Assembly: GCA_029834535.1 (NCBI GenBank)
Contig: JAQMWT010000359.1
Span: 1 to 64,000 of the forward strand
Length of the DNA stretch: 64,000 nt
DNA from: Chrysophaeum taylorii
Taxonomy: Eukaryota > Sar > Pelagophyceae > Pelagomonadales > Pelagomonadaceae
Direction: 5' to 3'
The notes beneath the pieces were generated by a model. The model made no database searches and had not been told where the DNA came from. It saw nothing but the letters and a program-made list of their open reading frames with translations. Position 1 is the first letter of the stretch, and the number at the start of each line of letters is the position of its first letter. Shown piece after piece: positions 1 to 11,490 of this stretch. The position numbers were made by a program, and so were the translations under genes.

Positions 1-1440
1 GCGAATTTCGATGGTAAAATTTATGGGTTTTGGATAATCTGTGAAGAAAAAAAAGACTTTATCATTCCTCGCGACAAAAAAATCAGACGCGAAACGCGAG
101 ATTAAGCGTCAGGAGCGACGTGTAATTCTCGAGGAACTTTGCGAGGTGTGCTACGCCCTCGGCGCCGATATCATTGTGCCTGCGAAATATATTTCGATGC
201 GTAGAAAAATCGCGGGGTTGGAAAATCAGTCAAAAAATAATAATAAATCGTTCGCAATCACCGCCGACGGGAAACGCACGCGAGAATGAGCGTCTCCAGC
301 GACCTGCTTCTCGAGGAACGACCGCTTCTCGAGGAACTTTGCGTGGCGCGCTGCTGCAGATCGCCAATACTGCTCCCTGCGAATTTTCGCCGGGAAATTA
401 GGAGGATTTGGAAAGATCAGTTCAGGATAAAGTTAAGTCTCGCTCGGTCCTCGCAAAAACGCCGAAGGGAAACGCACGAGATCTGCGTTTGAAGCGACCT
501 ATTTTTCTCTAGAAGGAGCGCGGCACCCTCGGCATGTGTTCCCCCTGCGGAATTTCGTCGGCAAAATCGGGGTTTTGGGAAAATTCGTGCAGAAAAAAAA
601 ATTACATCGTTCGCAGAAAACGGCCAAGGAAACGCGAGAGATCGAGCGTCGGAGCGACCTGGTCTTCTCGAGGGACTTTGCGAGGCGTGCCGCGCCCTCG
701 GCGCCAATACTGTTGTACCTGCGAAATCTCGATGGTAAAATTTATGGGTTTTGGGATAATCCGCGAAGAAAAAAAAATTACATCGTTCGCGAAAATCGCC
801 CAAGGAAACGCACGAGGATCGAGCGTCGGAGCGACCTGGTCTTTCTCGAGGGACTGCGAGGCGTGCCGCGCCCTCGGCACCAATACCGTTGGACCTGCGA
901 ATTTCGATGGTAAAATTTGTGGGTTTTGGATAATCCGCAGAAAAAAATTACATCGTTCGCAGAAAACGCCGACGGGGAACGCACGAGAGATGGAGCGTCT
1001 GGAGCGACGTGTTCTTCTCAAGGGACTCTGCGAGGCGCCGCTCCCCTCGGCGCCAATACTATTGTACCTACAAATTTCGTCGGCAAAATCGGGGTTTTGG
1101 ATATAAGAGTTCAGAAAAAATATACATCGTTCGCAGTTTCGCGAAAACGCCGAAACACGAGGATAGAGCGTCTGGGCGACCTGTTCTCTCGAGGGACTCT
1201 GCGAGGCGTGCCACGCCCTCGGCGCCAAGACTGTGTACCTGCGAAATTTCGTCGGCAAAATCGGGGCGTTTTGAAATCGCGCAGAAAAAAAATCATCGTT
1301 TTCAGTCCTCGGAAAACGCCGAAGAAACGCACGAGATAGAGCACCTGGAGCGACGTGCGCGCATCTCGATGGATCTTGCGAGGCGGGCCGCATCCTGGTC
1401 GCCGATTCCGCTATTACTACGGACAATACAAAGTCAATCG
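1..1440. repeat. ~175-bp tandem repeat array, about 8 units, cut by the window edge
   Basis: Units begin near 1, 182, 379, 547, 721, 897, 1069 and 1241, each opening with a GCGAATTTCG-like word, followed by an A-rich run, a CATCGTTCGCAGAAAACGCC-like segment, a GAGCGTCGGAGCGACCTG-like segment and a CCCTCGGCGCCAATAC-like segment. Unit lengths run from about 168 to 197 bp. Many short overlapping ORFs occur on both strands with no consistent frame between units, so I treat none as genes. The array is incomplete on the left. It could be a satellite or subterminal repeat; nothing seen here says which. Confidence 0.85.
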
Positions 1441-1531
1441 AAACCCAAACTAGCATTGATAAAAAAATAACGCGCCGCGTTCGCACGAGATCGAGCTCCC
1501 TCAAATCGCAATCGTTCGTTTCGAGACGCTG

Positions 1532-4241
1532 CTAGACCCGTCGCCAGGTCATTCTGTTTAGGAGAAGCGCTCGCTCGTCTCCGTAACTTGTAACGCGGCG
1601 CGCAGCGCCTTCGCGTTGTCGTTGAACTTGATGTTCGCGGGCGACCCGCTCGGCGCGCATCTGTTCGGCCTCGGCCTCGATAGCACCGACCCGCGCGGCG
1701 CGCATCCGCTCGGCCTCGGCCTCGATAGTAGCCATGCGCTCGGCGCGCATCTGCTCGGCCTCGGCCTCGATAGCTCCGCGCTTAGCGCATCCGCTCGTCT
1801 CCGCCTCGATGCCGGCCGGCGCGCTCGCGCTCGATCTTCCTTCCCATCCCTTATTGCTTCTTCCCTCCCTTCTGCGCTCTTCCGGCCTCCCTTCCCTTCT
1901 CGGCTCTCTGATTGCGCGCTTCCCGTTCTGCACGCATCGCTCGGCCTCGGCCTCGATTGCTGCTTCCTGTTCTGCGCGCATCCGCGTCTCGGCCTCGATG
2001 CCCCGACCCGCTCGGCGCGCATCTGCCGGCCTCGGCCTCGATCGCTGCTTCTCGTTCTGCGCGCATCCGCTCGCCTCGGCCTCGATGCGCTTCCCGTTCT
2101 GCGCGCATCTGCTCGGCCTCGGCCTCGATTGCTGCTTCCCGTTCTATGCGCATCCGCTCGGTCTCGGCCTCGATCGCTACTTCCCGTTCTACGCGCACGC
2201 TCTCGGTCTCGGCCTCGATTGCCCGACCCGCTCGCGCGCATCCGCTCGGCCTCGGCCTCGATCGCGCTTCCCGTTCTGCGCGCATCCGCTCGGCCTCGGC
2301 CTCGAGTGCCACGACCCGCTCGGCGCGCATCCGCTCGGCATCGGCCTCGAGTGCCACGACCCGCTCGGCGCGCATCCGCTCGGCATCGGCCTCGATCGCT
2401 GCTTCCCGCTCGGCGCGCATCTGCTCGGCCTCGGCCTCGATCGCGGCACGCTCGGCGCGCATCTGCTCGGCCTCGGCCTCGATCGCTGCTTCCGTTCTGC
2501 GCGCACACGCGGCATCGGCCTCAATCGCTGCGACCGCTCGGCGCGCATCTGCTCGGCCTCGGCCTCGATCGCTGCTTCCCGTTCTGCGCGCATCCGCTCG
2601 GCATCGGCCTCAATCGCTGCGACCCGCTCGGCGCGCATCTGCTCGGCCTCGGCCTCGATCGCTGCTTCCCGTTCTGCGCGCACACGCTCGGCATCGGCCT
2701 CAATCGCTGCGACCCGCTCGGCGCGCATCCGCTCGGCTTCGATCGCCGCGACCCGCTCAGCACGCACCCGACCCCAGACTCCATCACCTGCAGATCAGCC
2801 TCATCGAGTCGATTTTTTCAGCAGCCGTCGCGCCGCCGCCTCGTTTTTGTGGTTCGCGCACTTCCTCGGACGCCATCTCGTCGTCGCGCATCGGCCCCAA
2901 TCGCCTGCCGCTCACCTTTTCGCGTCGATGTTCATCTTCTAGTTCGGGGCACACCCTTTCGGCCTGCTCCTCACCCTGCTTTGGTTCTTCAGAAACTCGA
3001 GGCAAGCGCTCGAAACCCGCAGCACGGCGCCCTCGAGACGGTTTGCGGCTTCGGCCGCGGACGGACGTTGCGTCGGAACTGTCTTGAGGAGGTCGCACAC
3101 GATGGCACCGAGGACCCCGTCCGCCTCGCGACTCTGGGTGCAGACATCCATGACAGCCGGCGTGTCGTTGAAGAACGACATTCGTGGGCAACGCACGTAG
3201 AGTGGCGTGCCCGTGAGCAGCTCGCCGAGCAGGCAGCCGGAACCCCACACATCGGCGGCATCATACCGCTGATTGTTCGTAGCTTTCTGCGGCGACATGT
3301 AGTTCATCGTACCGGTCAACGAACTCAGGCCAGCCGTCCTCATCTGAGCAGCGAGGCCGAAGTCGCAGAGCTTGATGAACAGGTTCCCAACGTCGAGGAG
3401 GATGTTCTCCGGCTTGAGATCTCGGTGGAGCACGCCCTGCGCGTGAATGTACTCCAACGCCCTGAATATCTGGCACGCCCACGAACGTAACGTCGCCACA
3501 TCTTGCGACTTGCCGATCTGGAGCCCGAGGTGGCCGCCGCCCACGTACTCCGTGATAATGAAGAAGTCGCTGCCGTACTCGAAGCTCGAGACGTAGCTCA
3601 CGATGTTCGGATGGTTGAGGCTGGCCAAAAGTCTGGCCTCGACGTGGCTTTTTGATATCGACCCCGACGTCGCGCGCGCGGTCGACGTCAATGATCTTCA
3701 TCGCTCGCTGCACGCCCACCCTCCGCGCTCTTTTACCCGGTGCGTACGCCCGAACGTGCCCTGACCCAGCAGCGATGCCCTCTGCCTGTTGTCCGGGCCC
3801 GGCGGGTCGAACTCGTAAATCATCTCGTTTCCACCTTCGATCCGCGCGAAGATCGAGTTCTGCTTGCGCCGGAGAGACTTCAGCACGACCCCGTTCGCGG
3901 CCGTCTTCGCGAGCGCGAGCTCGTTGACGCGCTTATCGAGCGCTTCCTCGAGCCGCCTGAACAGCTTCGCGTACTTCGTGCCGTCAAAACTTGCCGAAGC
4001 TTGACTTGCCACTCCACTCGCGGCACGTTTCCAAAACACTGTCGAGCGTCACCTTTGTCGACTCGAGGACGTGCACGCTCAGGTTGTCCCTTTGATCCTG
4101 CATGCTGAGCAGCGTGGCGTAGAGGTTCGCCATGCTGACGCGCAACTCCTTGCTCTTGTCGTCGGCCGTCACCCGGGCGTCCGCAAAATCCTTGAAGTCG
4201 TTGATGAGTTTCCCTAGCAGATATGCGCTCGCCGTCTCCAT
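1532..4241 (-). pseudogene. Broken protein kinase gene with C-terminal coiled-coil repeat tail
   Basis: Reading on the minus strand from ATG at 4241, a helical N-terminal region (METASAYLLGKLIND...) leads into a Ser/Thr protein kinase domain. Visible kinase landmarks are the glycine loop LLGQGTFGR, the Lys in AMKII, the catalytic loop VLHRDLKPENILL, the CDFGLA metal-binding motif, MNYMSPQ in the activation segment and DVWGSGCLLGELL. After the kinase comes an acidic stretch and then dozens of MRAERxAAIEAEAEQ heptad-like repeats, ending at a stop at 1532. The frame changes at least four times: near 3985 (A run on plus), near 3716-3722, near 3649-3653 (T run) and again between the kinase and the repeat tail. 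There is no room for introns at the first three. Either it is a decayed gene or the assembly has indels here; long intact ORFs elsewhere in the window favour decay. Kinase identity is firm; the exact kinase group is not assigned. Confidence 0.75.
1600..2770 (-). repeat. 45-bp minisatellite encoding 15-residue coiled-coil repeats
   Basis: About 25 units of 45 bp. On minus they encode MRAER-(V/E)AAIEA-(E/D)AE(Q/R), an Ala/Glu/Arg-rich helix typical of a long coiled coil. Because 45 is a multiple of three, unit gain or loss keeps the frame, but several units are 42-44 bp long and break it. The opposite strand shows a long ORF (1616-3490) that is a shadow produced by this periodicity. Confidence 0.85.
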
Positions 4242-6235
4242 GCTCCTTCCGACAGCGCGACTTGACGTCGCCCGACCTGAGAAACTGAGCAACCTCTCTC
4301 CTCCTTAGTGGCACAGCTGAGAACGATAATATGATGAGTAATCAGTTGAAGTGTCAAATATTATCTTTCGGGGGGAAGAGTGCGTACTTGAGTATTGAAT
4401 GCTGAGGGTGATGGCCAGAGGGGCTTCTTTCTTGCCACAAAGATGCGAACGCTGAAATATGGTCCAAAGTTCAACGGAAGGCAAACATAACGCGGGTTAC
4501 CTGAATTGGGTTACCTGTTTTTCGTCCGCCAGATGAGGTCGTGAAGTTTCCGTAGACGCAAAGTCCGGCGGGCTCCGATCGCGTGCTTTCGCAGTCCGAA
4601 GTTGGTATTCGATTTAGAACATTTTGTGCCGTCGCGCTGACGTGGGTTCCGGCTGACTTCCCCACACAAAGATGCAGTGGGCCGTGACGCAAAGGTTAGT
4701 AGTACAATGGGATATTGATAACCCCATGGTAAGTTTCGAATAAGTATGCATGCCAGCAAGTTCACCTGGTCCCAAATCTCAAACCCCACATTCACTTGGT
4801 CCCAAATGGCGCGTTGATTCTGCAAGGATAGGTTGCGATTTAAAATGCGCTCACCATCCCTGAAGCGATCATTTATTTCGGGCCGGATAACCCTGACCTC
4901 ATTATCGTAGCAAACAGTGTGCTACCTCTGGGTCGGGTAGGTGTGAAAGCTTCGGCTGTGAAGTGCCATTCCTGAAATTCAGCGCTTCAACAGATCCGAG
5001 GTTGAGTTCCGCCACTCCCCAGTATCGAGAATTCTATTGCGCAAGACGCGTCATAGTCAGGGCAGGGTCTCCTGTAAAATTCGTACGAGTCGAACTCGAA
5101 GAGCGCTTCGGCATGGTGATACCGAAGCATTTGCCGGATTTGCCGCACTTGGAGCGACGCTTTTCGGCTTTGAAGTTGAAAGCGGTTCCCCTCATTGAGG
5201 CACTCAACGGTGACGTGAACCTGTGGGTTCAGTCAGAGCAGTTCACTTCTACTAGGCATTCTAGGGGGCTCTGTCTAGCGGTGTCTATGTACACTCATCA
5301 GGTAAACAATGGAGGGATGCCTATATGGCAACTGTACAAACAGATTCCAGTCAGTGTGCAGGGGTAGCACTAGACTGGCAGTTGTGGTAGGTTGTGCTCT
5401 AATGAGCGGTTAGGCATCATGGTGGAGTGTCCAGGTGGACATACCCAAAATTCCATAGCGCAATTGCCATCAGTACAGGTTAGACAGAATACACACACAC
5501 CAACACTTTCACGCTAACACGATAATATATAAACAAGGACACAGGGTACGACGCAGTCTAATTTTTTTGGGGTATGTACAAAATATCAAGGGCTCCGTAA
5601 AGAACGGGCCTTAACGCATGCGGTGTAACTCTGTACTGTACAACCCATGTTAAGCGTATATAAACAAGCGTCTTGCATGGCGAGGCTAGTAGACTGGCGC
5701 CGTAACAGTCCAATGCCCAATATGGTATGTGCATGCAACACGCCTTCAGGGACCCCGCTGGGCCCATAACCTGCGGATTATTCCGCGAGGCAGTGGTTTA
5801 AAGTCACTGAAGAACCATCCCGTCTCACCGTGTGAGTCTGGCAGGCTCAGTTCAGGGAACGGAAGGTAAGTCCCCCTAGCCTCAGCACACGACGGACGAC
5901 ACATAGAACTACATCTAGGTTAACATGTAATCCTACGTACCTACGGGACGCGTTAGACCACATATGATGATGAGCGTGAGCAAAAATATCAGTGGACTAT
6001 TTGGTGGTGAAAAGGGAAATAGAAGGGTAAGGGAGAGATCGCGTTCTCAACGGACGGAATAAGGGTAGGAGTCTGCAGATTTCTCTGCACCCCCTCGAGA
6101 TGTGTCTTGAAGCAGAGCAACATGGCACATCTCCTGGGATGTGATAATACGGAAGAAGCCGTTGATGAACATGGAGGAGTAAAACTACAGAGGCCACATG
6201 AGGTAACACAACTTCAGTTCATATTCAGCGGTAAA
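4242..6235. other. No gene recognised; short dispersed-motif cluster at 4763-4815
   Basis: Only short ORFs are present; the longest (4963-5367, plus, 134 codons) resembles nothing I know. At about 4763-4815 there are two copies of a GTTCACCTGGTCCCAAATCTC-like word (one mutated), the complement of the AGGTGAACTTACTGG motif that fills the 21-26 kb region. The remainder shows no structure I can interpret. Confidence 0.4.
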
Positions 6236-6525
6236 TTATTAACTAACTACTTCAGCCTTCCGAGCAGGGGAGCCAGGCCGGACAGGCAAGAGCCGATCCG
6301 GAATCACAGAGGAAAATCACGGGCCGAGGCGAGGGACGAGGATTCGTTGATGACGGACCGCCACTGCGCGCGGTCTTGTGCGAAGTCGTGCAAAGCGTCG
6401 CAGCCGCAAACGTGTTGGTCTACGAACAATCGACCTGTCCGTCGCGTTCTGCCCAACCGAGCGAACCGTCCCAGCGCGGACTTTCCGGGTGCTAACCGGC
6501 CAGCCCAGGACTTTTCGCCTCGGTA
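6236..6525 (-). mobile_element. LINE 3'-end fragment (copy 1), minus orientation
   Basis: Shares with the copies at 8.0, 8.5 and 16.4 kb the block GGAGCCAGGCCGGAC near its 3' end, the CGCCACTGCGCGCGGTCTTG block and, at its 5' side, the GCTAACCGGCCAGCCC block. A short AACTAACTAC tail, the remnant of (TTAG)n on the element strand, lies at 6238-6250. The reading frame is lost. Assignment to a LINE rests on the better-preserved copy at 8.1-8.4 kb. Confidence 0.6.
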
Positions 6526-6649
6526 AAGTCACAAGACACAACAAGATTTGGGCTTGGTCAATGAAGTGACCTCTGAATGAATGCTCTCGGCGAGAGCTAG
6601 TGGAACTTAAAAGGTGGTGAAGGTGGAGGAGAGGGTAACAGATTGCTTG

Positions 6650-7640
6650 ATCCTCTTTAATTTGACATATGCAGAAACGCATCACCCTCAGGGTAAGAGT
6701 CTGGCACCGGATTAATGGCGGAACAGTGCTGTGGCACAAGCCGATGCGTGAGGGCAGGCTGATTTAGACCTGTGGGGATGAGTTGTTTCCTGCAATTCCA
6801 AACGGTCTTCTTCAATGAAGTGAGGTGTTGTGAATGGGTCATGAGGCGACTTGAGGACCTTGTTGTAGGGAAGGATGATGGGTAGTTTGGATAAACTCGT
6901 TTCTGATCGTACAAGTGTGTCGTCAGGTTACCGTGCACCACATCATGTTGATCATTCAGAGCAAGAGTGAATCTGCTGAGGACTTCACAAACTTTGATCA
7001 ATGTCACCAGAAGTACGTTTGTGTTTGATGTTGGAGGAAAGAGGCGGTTTTCTAAGGCACTTCCGTTGGTAACAGCCTTTTCCAAATCGGATGCTTCCCG
7101 TTAGTTAATAAGGCATCAGGGTCCTGGCTGGAAGGTGTATTGGTTATAATCTGCGAAGGGGGGTCAGAGGCCGATGATGAGACCTTAGGCGAGTAGTTAG
7201 CGACATTTCGGTCGAAGTGGTAAAATCTGAGTGGAGCTGAGGATGATATCTAGAAGCTAGCAGCTTCGCAAAATCTCTCCGCTCAGTATCAGTAAAAGCA
7301 GAGTTGGATTGCATCTCCTCAAACACACAGATGGTGGCTTGTTTTCATCGGTACTTGGGTTATATTCGGAGATATGGCGTATGAGCGAACGGGATACAGC
7401 ATCCAGGAATGGTTTATAGGCAGCAGCAACAGCCTTAATAACCGATTGCTTCTTATTTTGCGACCGCACAGCTGTGACCAGGAAGGACATGTGTTCCAGA
7501 AGTATAGTCTAGTTGCTCTTTTCAAATTCAGAGGACAAGGAATTTGAGGGGAGTCTGTGATGATCGAGGATGGAAGGACCATGTCAGCAGGCATACTATG
7601 CTGAGCATATAAATCCTGTACAAGCGTATAAAGATCAACA
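6650..7640 (-). pseudogene. Unrecognised minus-strand coding remnant with frame breaks
   Basis: Minus-strand ORFs at 7594-7319, 7490-7257, 7326-7144 and 7085-6657 overlap end to end and read as one protein that changes frame. For example, a segment ending NKPPSVC runs on in another frame as VFEEMQSNSAFTDTERRDF. The composition is protein-like (FLVTAVRSQNKKQSVIKAVAA). It may be the gag-like or accessory part of a retroelement, but no diagnostic motif is visible and its order relative to the copia pol at 9-11 kb argues against it being that element's gag. Confidence 0.3.
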
Positions 7641-7930
7641 GGGAGGAAGTAGACTCGGAGTATAGTGGCCCGAAGATGGCCAATACAAGAGGATTCACAA
7701 AAAAGGACGTCGTACTCGCATTGCGCGGAAAAATAATAATAAAACTTCGCTTATTGTGATCAGCGTTGAGGCAGTGAAAGAGTAACAGTTGAGATGGGAA
7801 TGAATGTATGAATAACCAAAGTTTGTAGAACTAGCCAGATGATCTATTACACTTTTGGGGAGTTCAGGGTCAATTCTCTTTTAGTGTGTCGCAATATCGA
7901 TAAAGAATGGCATCCTGTCCAAGACACTGC

Positions 7931-7932
7931 AT

Positions 7933-7983
<51 letters not shown>

Positions 7984-7987
7984 GACT

Positions 7988-8023
<36 letters not shown>

Positions 8024-8410
8024 GACCTCTCCCGGGCATGGGAGCCAGGCTGGGCCGGCAGTAGCCGGTCCAGGATCACAGAGCAAAAATCACACAGTTG
8101 GGGTAGAAGCTTGGGATGAAAGTGCATGGATGGCGGACCGCCACTGCGCGCGGTCTTGTGCGACGTCGTGCCACGAGTTGAAGGGGATGTCGCATTTCCG
8201 GAGTGCCTTGGCGAGCGACCTCCCGTACGTCATCTGCGGAGCCCCCGGTGGGCGCTTAGAGCGGGCCCAAGACGAGAGCATCTTGCGAGGGAGTCGGGAG
8301 AAGGGCATGCGGGCGACGTGACCGGCCCAGCGGAGCTGGCGGCGCGTGACGTAGACGTCGATGGACTCGAGGCCGAGGCGCCGCCGCAGGATCTCCGTTG
8401 AGATGTAGTG
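7931..8410 (-). mobile_element. LINE 3' end (copy 2) with reverse-transcriptase C-terminus and (TTAG)n tail
   Basis: On minus, from about 8405, the frame reads LRRRLGLESIDVYV, then TRRQLRWAGHVARMPFSRLP and NSWHDVAQDRAQWRSAIHAL, ending ASTPTV and a stop at 8090. The (R)RLRWxGHVxRMP and LAQDRxxWR words are characteristic of the C-terminal end of non-LTR retrotransposon reverse transcriptases. A short 3' UTR (8025-8089) follows and then a (TTAG)n tail at 7931-8023 of about 23 units with two interruptions. The copy is 5'-truncated at about 8410, where the tail of the next copy begins. Confidence 0.85.
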
Positions 8411-8412
8411 GG

Positions 8413-8429
8413 ACCTAACTTACTTACTT

Positions 8430-8464
<35 letters not shown>

Positions 8465-8720
8465 TCAGACCTCTCCCGAGCATGGGAGCCAGGCCGGACC
8501 GACAGGGGCCAGTCCGGAATCACGGGCCTGTAGACGAGGAGCGCCGAAAGGTCGGTCGGCGGAGAGTGACCATCAAGCTTGTCGCCATGCGACGAGGAGA
8601 CCGCGATGTGACTGACAACCAACTCGTCGATAACCTTCCGTCTTCGCCCCCCGGCCATACCACGTCCCACTGCGAACGTTCCGGCTGCCAACCGGCCCGC
8701 CCGGGAGGCGAATAGGTGCC
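8413..8720 (-). mobile_element. LINE 3'-end fragment (copy 3) with (TTAG)n tail
   Basis: A second minus-oriented 3' end abuts copy 2: tail at about 8415-8462, then the conserved GGTCTGAAGTT-side terminus and the CATGGGAGCCAGGCCGGAC block. Upstream it diverges, keeping only a block resembling the CGGTTGGCAGCCGGAACGT segment of the other copies. No ORF survives. Two same-strand copies back to back suggest nested or tandem insertion. Confidence 0.65.
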
Positions 8721-9335
8721 AACCTACACTGCATACAGTGGAAGGAAACCTGTTGGGATTCTTTCTTGGTACCACGATAACACGAGGTGGCTTGGATGGC
8801 GGGAGCAGAAGGTATGGTAACACTATTGGGGCGCGGATCGATATGAAGGTTGAAACTTCCATAATAACCAGAATCATTTGACGCGCGAACGGGTCAATGG
8901 CTTCATGCAGCTGTGAGCGTACAAAGGAAGTAAGGAGTCCGGTCAATGGGACACCACGGTAGGTTTCGTCCACTGGCAGGCCTTTTTCGAAGTTGTCAAA
9001 GTCAAAGTTAAGGATATCGGCAAGCGTGGGCGGCAGGAAGCAAGTTCGGCTTGCATCGCCGAAGCAGACTTGGACAGCAACCGCGTCATCTCTTCACGAT
9101 TTGGCTTCCTGCGATTGGAAGTGGGAGGGGTGTTGAAGGACGACGATTCCACAGGCGCCAGAGAGCGAGGAGGGTCTCGGCGAGCAGGAGCTACTCCCCT
9201 TGGGAGATTAGGCCTGCCGGATGTGGCATCGGCGACGTCCGAATAGTGGCAGTGGCAAAATGAGGAAGGGTTAGTTTAACGACATTTTGGTCATCAGATT
9301 TGTTCTGAACTCGAATCGGAGATGGTATGATGCAT
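8721..9335. other. No gene recognised
   Basis: Short ORFs on both strands without recognisable motifs. The position, immediately 3' of the copia RNase H on its strand, means it may be the element's 3' flank or LTR, but I could not find a matching direct repeat on the other side. Confidence 0.3.
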
Positions 9336-9339
9336 ATCT

Positions 9340-9628
9340 AGAAGGGAACGAAACGTGGCAAAGTCGGCGGCAGGTGGCTTGGTAAATCCGTCAGCGACAC
9401 TTAATTTGCCGGGGATGTGGTGAACACGAATCTTTTGCAATGAGACGACACATTCGCGAACCAGCGAGTGGACAGGGCCTTGCTACGAGAAGAGCTGTCA
9501 TGATTGTTGGAGGTGTGTACTGCAGCAGGATTGTCAGACAGGAGCGGTAGGCCCCGAATGAAACGTGCATCCTCAGCAATAGGATAGTGTTCAGCGTCAA
9601 AGTCGGATCCCTATATCTGCACGTGTAT

Positions 9629-9675
<47 letters not shown>

Positions 9676-11170
9676 TTTGTTTGTTTGTTTGTTTATTTGT
9701 TTATTTGTTTTTTGTTTTTTTGTTTTTTTATTTATTTGTTTTTTTGTTTATTTGTTTGTTTGTTTATTTATTTGTTTGTTTGTTTCTTTATTTCTTTCTT
9801 TCTTTCTTTCTTTATTTATTTATTTATTTATAAAGAAGGTGGGATTAACAACGAAGGAAAGCTCAAGCAGTAGCTTGCGGAGCCAGACTGCTTCGTCAGC
9901 ACAGATGCTTAGAGCAATGAGTTCAGCTTCATGTGTAGAGCACGAAACAATCCGTTGAACTTTTTGGCTTTTCCAGCAAATAAAGCACTTGAACAAATAG
10001 AAGACAAAACCAGTAGAGTTGACTTTCTATCTTCCTGAGCCAGGGATAGGGCATTGTCAGCGTCGACCATGGGGAACCAGAGGGTCAAATTTAACAGTAG
10101 CAACATCCTTGTCCTGGTAGTCAACGATGGTGGCCAAGTCAACTCGGTTTGACGAGCTGAGACGCGGGTGATTCTCAATAGCGTTGCCTTTTAGGGTGAA
10201 ACCAAAGACGAAGGGCTCTGTTCTCCGGCTTACGAAGATACCGGAGAAGGTGTTGAAGCATCTCTAGGCAAAGGTGGAAGATCCCATGGGATACTTTCAA
10301 AGGAGTTAAAGTCTTCAATACTGGATGATCCTCCAACATCCAGATTTTCTCGAACGTCCAATGATATGGAGCCATCAGTCGTTCTGCAAGGAGCGCGTGG
10401 ACAGAGATCGAATTGCTCGACGGAGAACTGCTTGTGTAGAGCTTCCTGGAGTTCGTCCATCATCGTTCGCGACAATAACGAAATCATCAACAGATAGGCT
10501 ACAGATAAGAAAGCGGCGACACGAACGTATAGGCAAGAGTCGGCAAGAAGGCGTTTGTAGCCAGGCCCCTGGAAGAAGAATTTGTCGATCTCCTTGTTCC
10601 AGAGAGATTGCCTGAGTCCGCACAGTTGGGACTTGAGCAACTTGGGTAAGCGGCGACCACGATACTAATCGTCTCGCGGATCAAGCAACTCGTGGTTGTG
10701 GTCGGGAAGCTGAACGTAGACGTGTGCATCGATATCGGACTGGACGAACACGTTGGGCATGTCGGCGTGGTACACGGGGAGGTTCTTGTAAGCAGCAATG
10801 GCTAGGATGACGCGCATAGCAGTCATCGTCGCCGCGGGACTGAACGTCCCAAAGAAATAGGCGCCAAGCGAAGCTACAAAGCCACGCAGGACTAGTACTC
10901 GCCGGCCGCGTTGGTCTTGATCTTGGGCACCAAGCGACTATCAATATGACGGGTCGAGGCACCAGGCAGAGCTAGCTTGAAAAAACCCAATACGAATAAT
11001 ATTCTGGAGCTCTTTTGCGATCGCCTTGACATGAGCTCTTCAGGTGTAAGTCCTTGAAGACACTTGAGCTTGTACTGGTCGTCGATAGAAATATCAGATT
11101 CCTGGGCTTTGTATTCGTCCGGACCTACAGTGGCTGGGGACGGCTGGGCGAAGACCGATTCCAGGGGGTA
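9340..11170 (-). mobile_element. Decayed Ty1/copia-type pol (reverse transcriptase and RNase H)
   Basis: Reading on minus across several frames: FFGTFSPAATMTAMRVILAI and DMPNVFVQSDIDAHVYVQLP (copia RT start), LLKSQLCGLRQSLWNKEIDK and SLADSCLYV-like words (the copia YGLKQ...W..........ADpClY block), SVDDFVIVANDDGRT (the catalytic YVDD block, here SVDD), VDADNALSLAQEDRKSTL (RNase H entry) and, near 9430-9340, LSDNPAAVHTSNNH then IRVHHIPGKLSVADGFTKPP (the KHI...AD.fTKP end of copia RNase H). Frames break at least four times, and a tetranucleotide repeat at 9622-9835 interrupts the RNase H. No LTR pair was found. Confidence 0.8.
9622..9835. repeat. (TTTA/TTTG/TTTC)n microsatellite inside the copia RNase H
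   Basis: About 210 bp of TTTA, TTTG and TTTC tetranucleotides, ending in a TTTATTTA block. Copia RNase H coding sequence lies on both sides, so the repeat expanded within, or was inserted into, the dead element. Confidence 0.9.
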
Positions 11171-11179
11171 CACGACAAA

Positions 11180-11490
11180 ACACCTCCCCCAGCATGAAAA
11201 TTTAGCCCTAGGGGGTCGGCGACCTCCTCCCTGGATCTTTTCAGTGGCGCTAGGGGGTCTCCCCCCCCCCCCCGGACGACTTTCATTCCTGCGCCAGGCA
11301 AATTTTACTCGTCAAGCTACAGATCAGCAGGGCATTTGGGGCTGGAGGGAGGGTTTTGGCGTGCGGACGGTAACCACGAGGAAGCCAACGCGGGTGCACA
11401 CCTCGAGTGCGAACTCCTCCCGCTTGGACCCTGAGCATGCCTCTCATGCATCGCGGCAGATCTTCGCATCCCTGTAGAAAGTAGGCGGTC
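11180..11490. other. No gene recognised; poly-C run at about 11259-11275
   Basis: Contains a long C homopolymer and a repeated CTAGGGGGTC(G/T) word. Short ORFs have no recognisable content. Confidence 0.3.

Noticed and set aside
1616-3490. 624-codon plus-strand ORF
   Set aside because: Antisense shadow of the kinase and its 45-bp repeat; the minus strand carries the recognisable kinase motifs.
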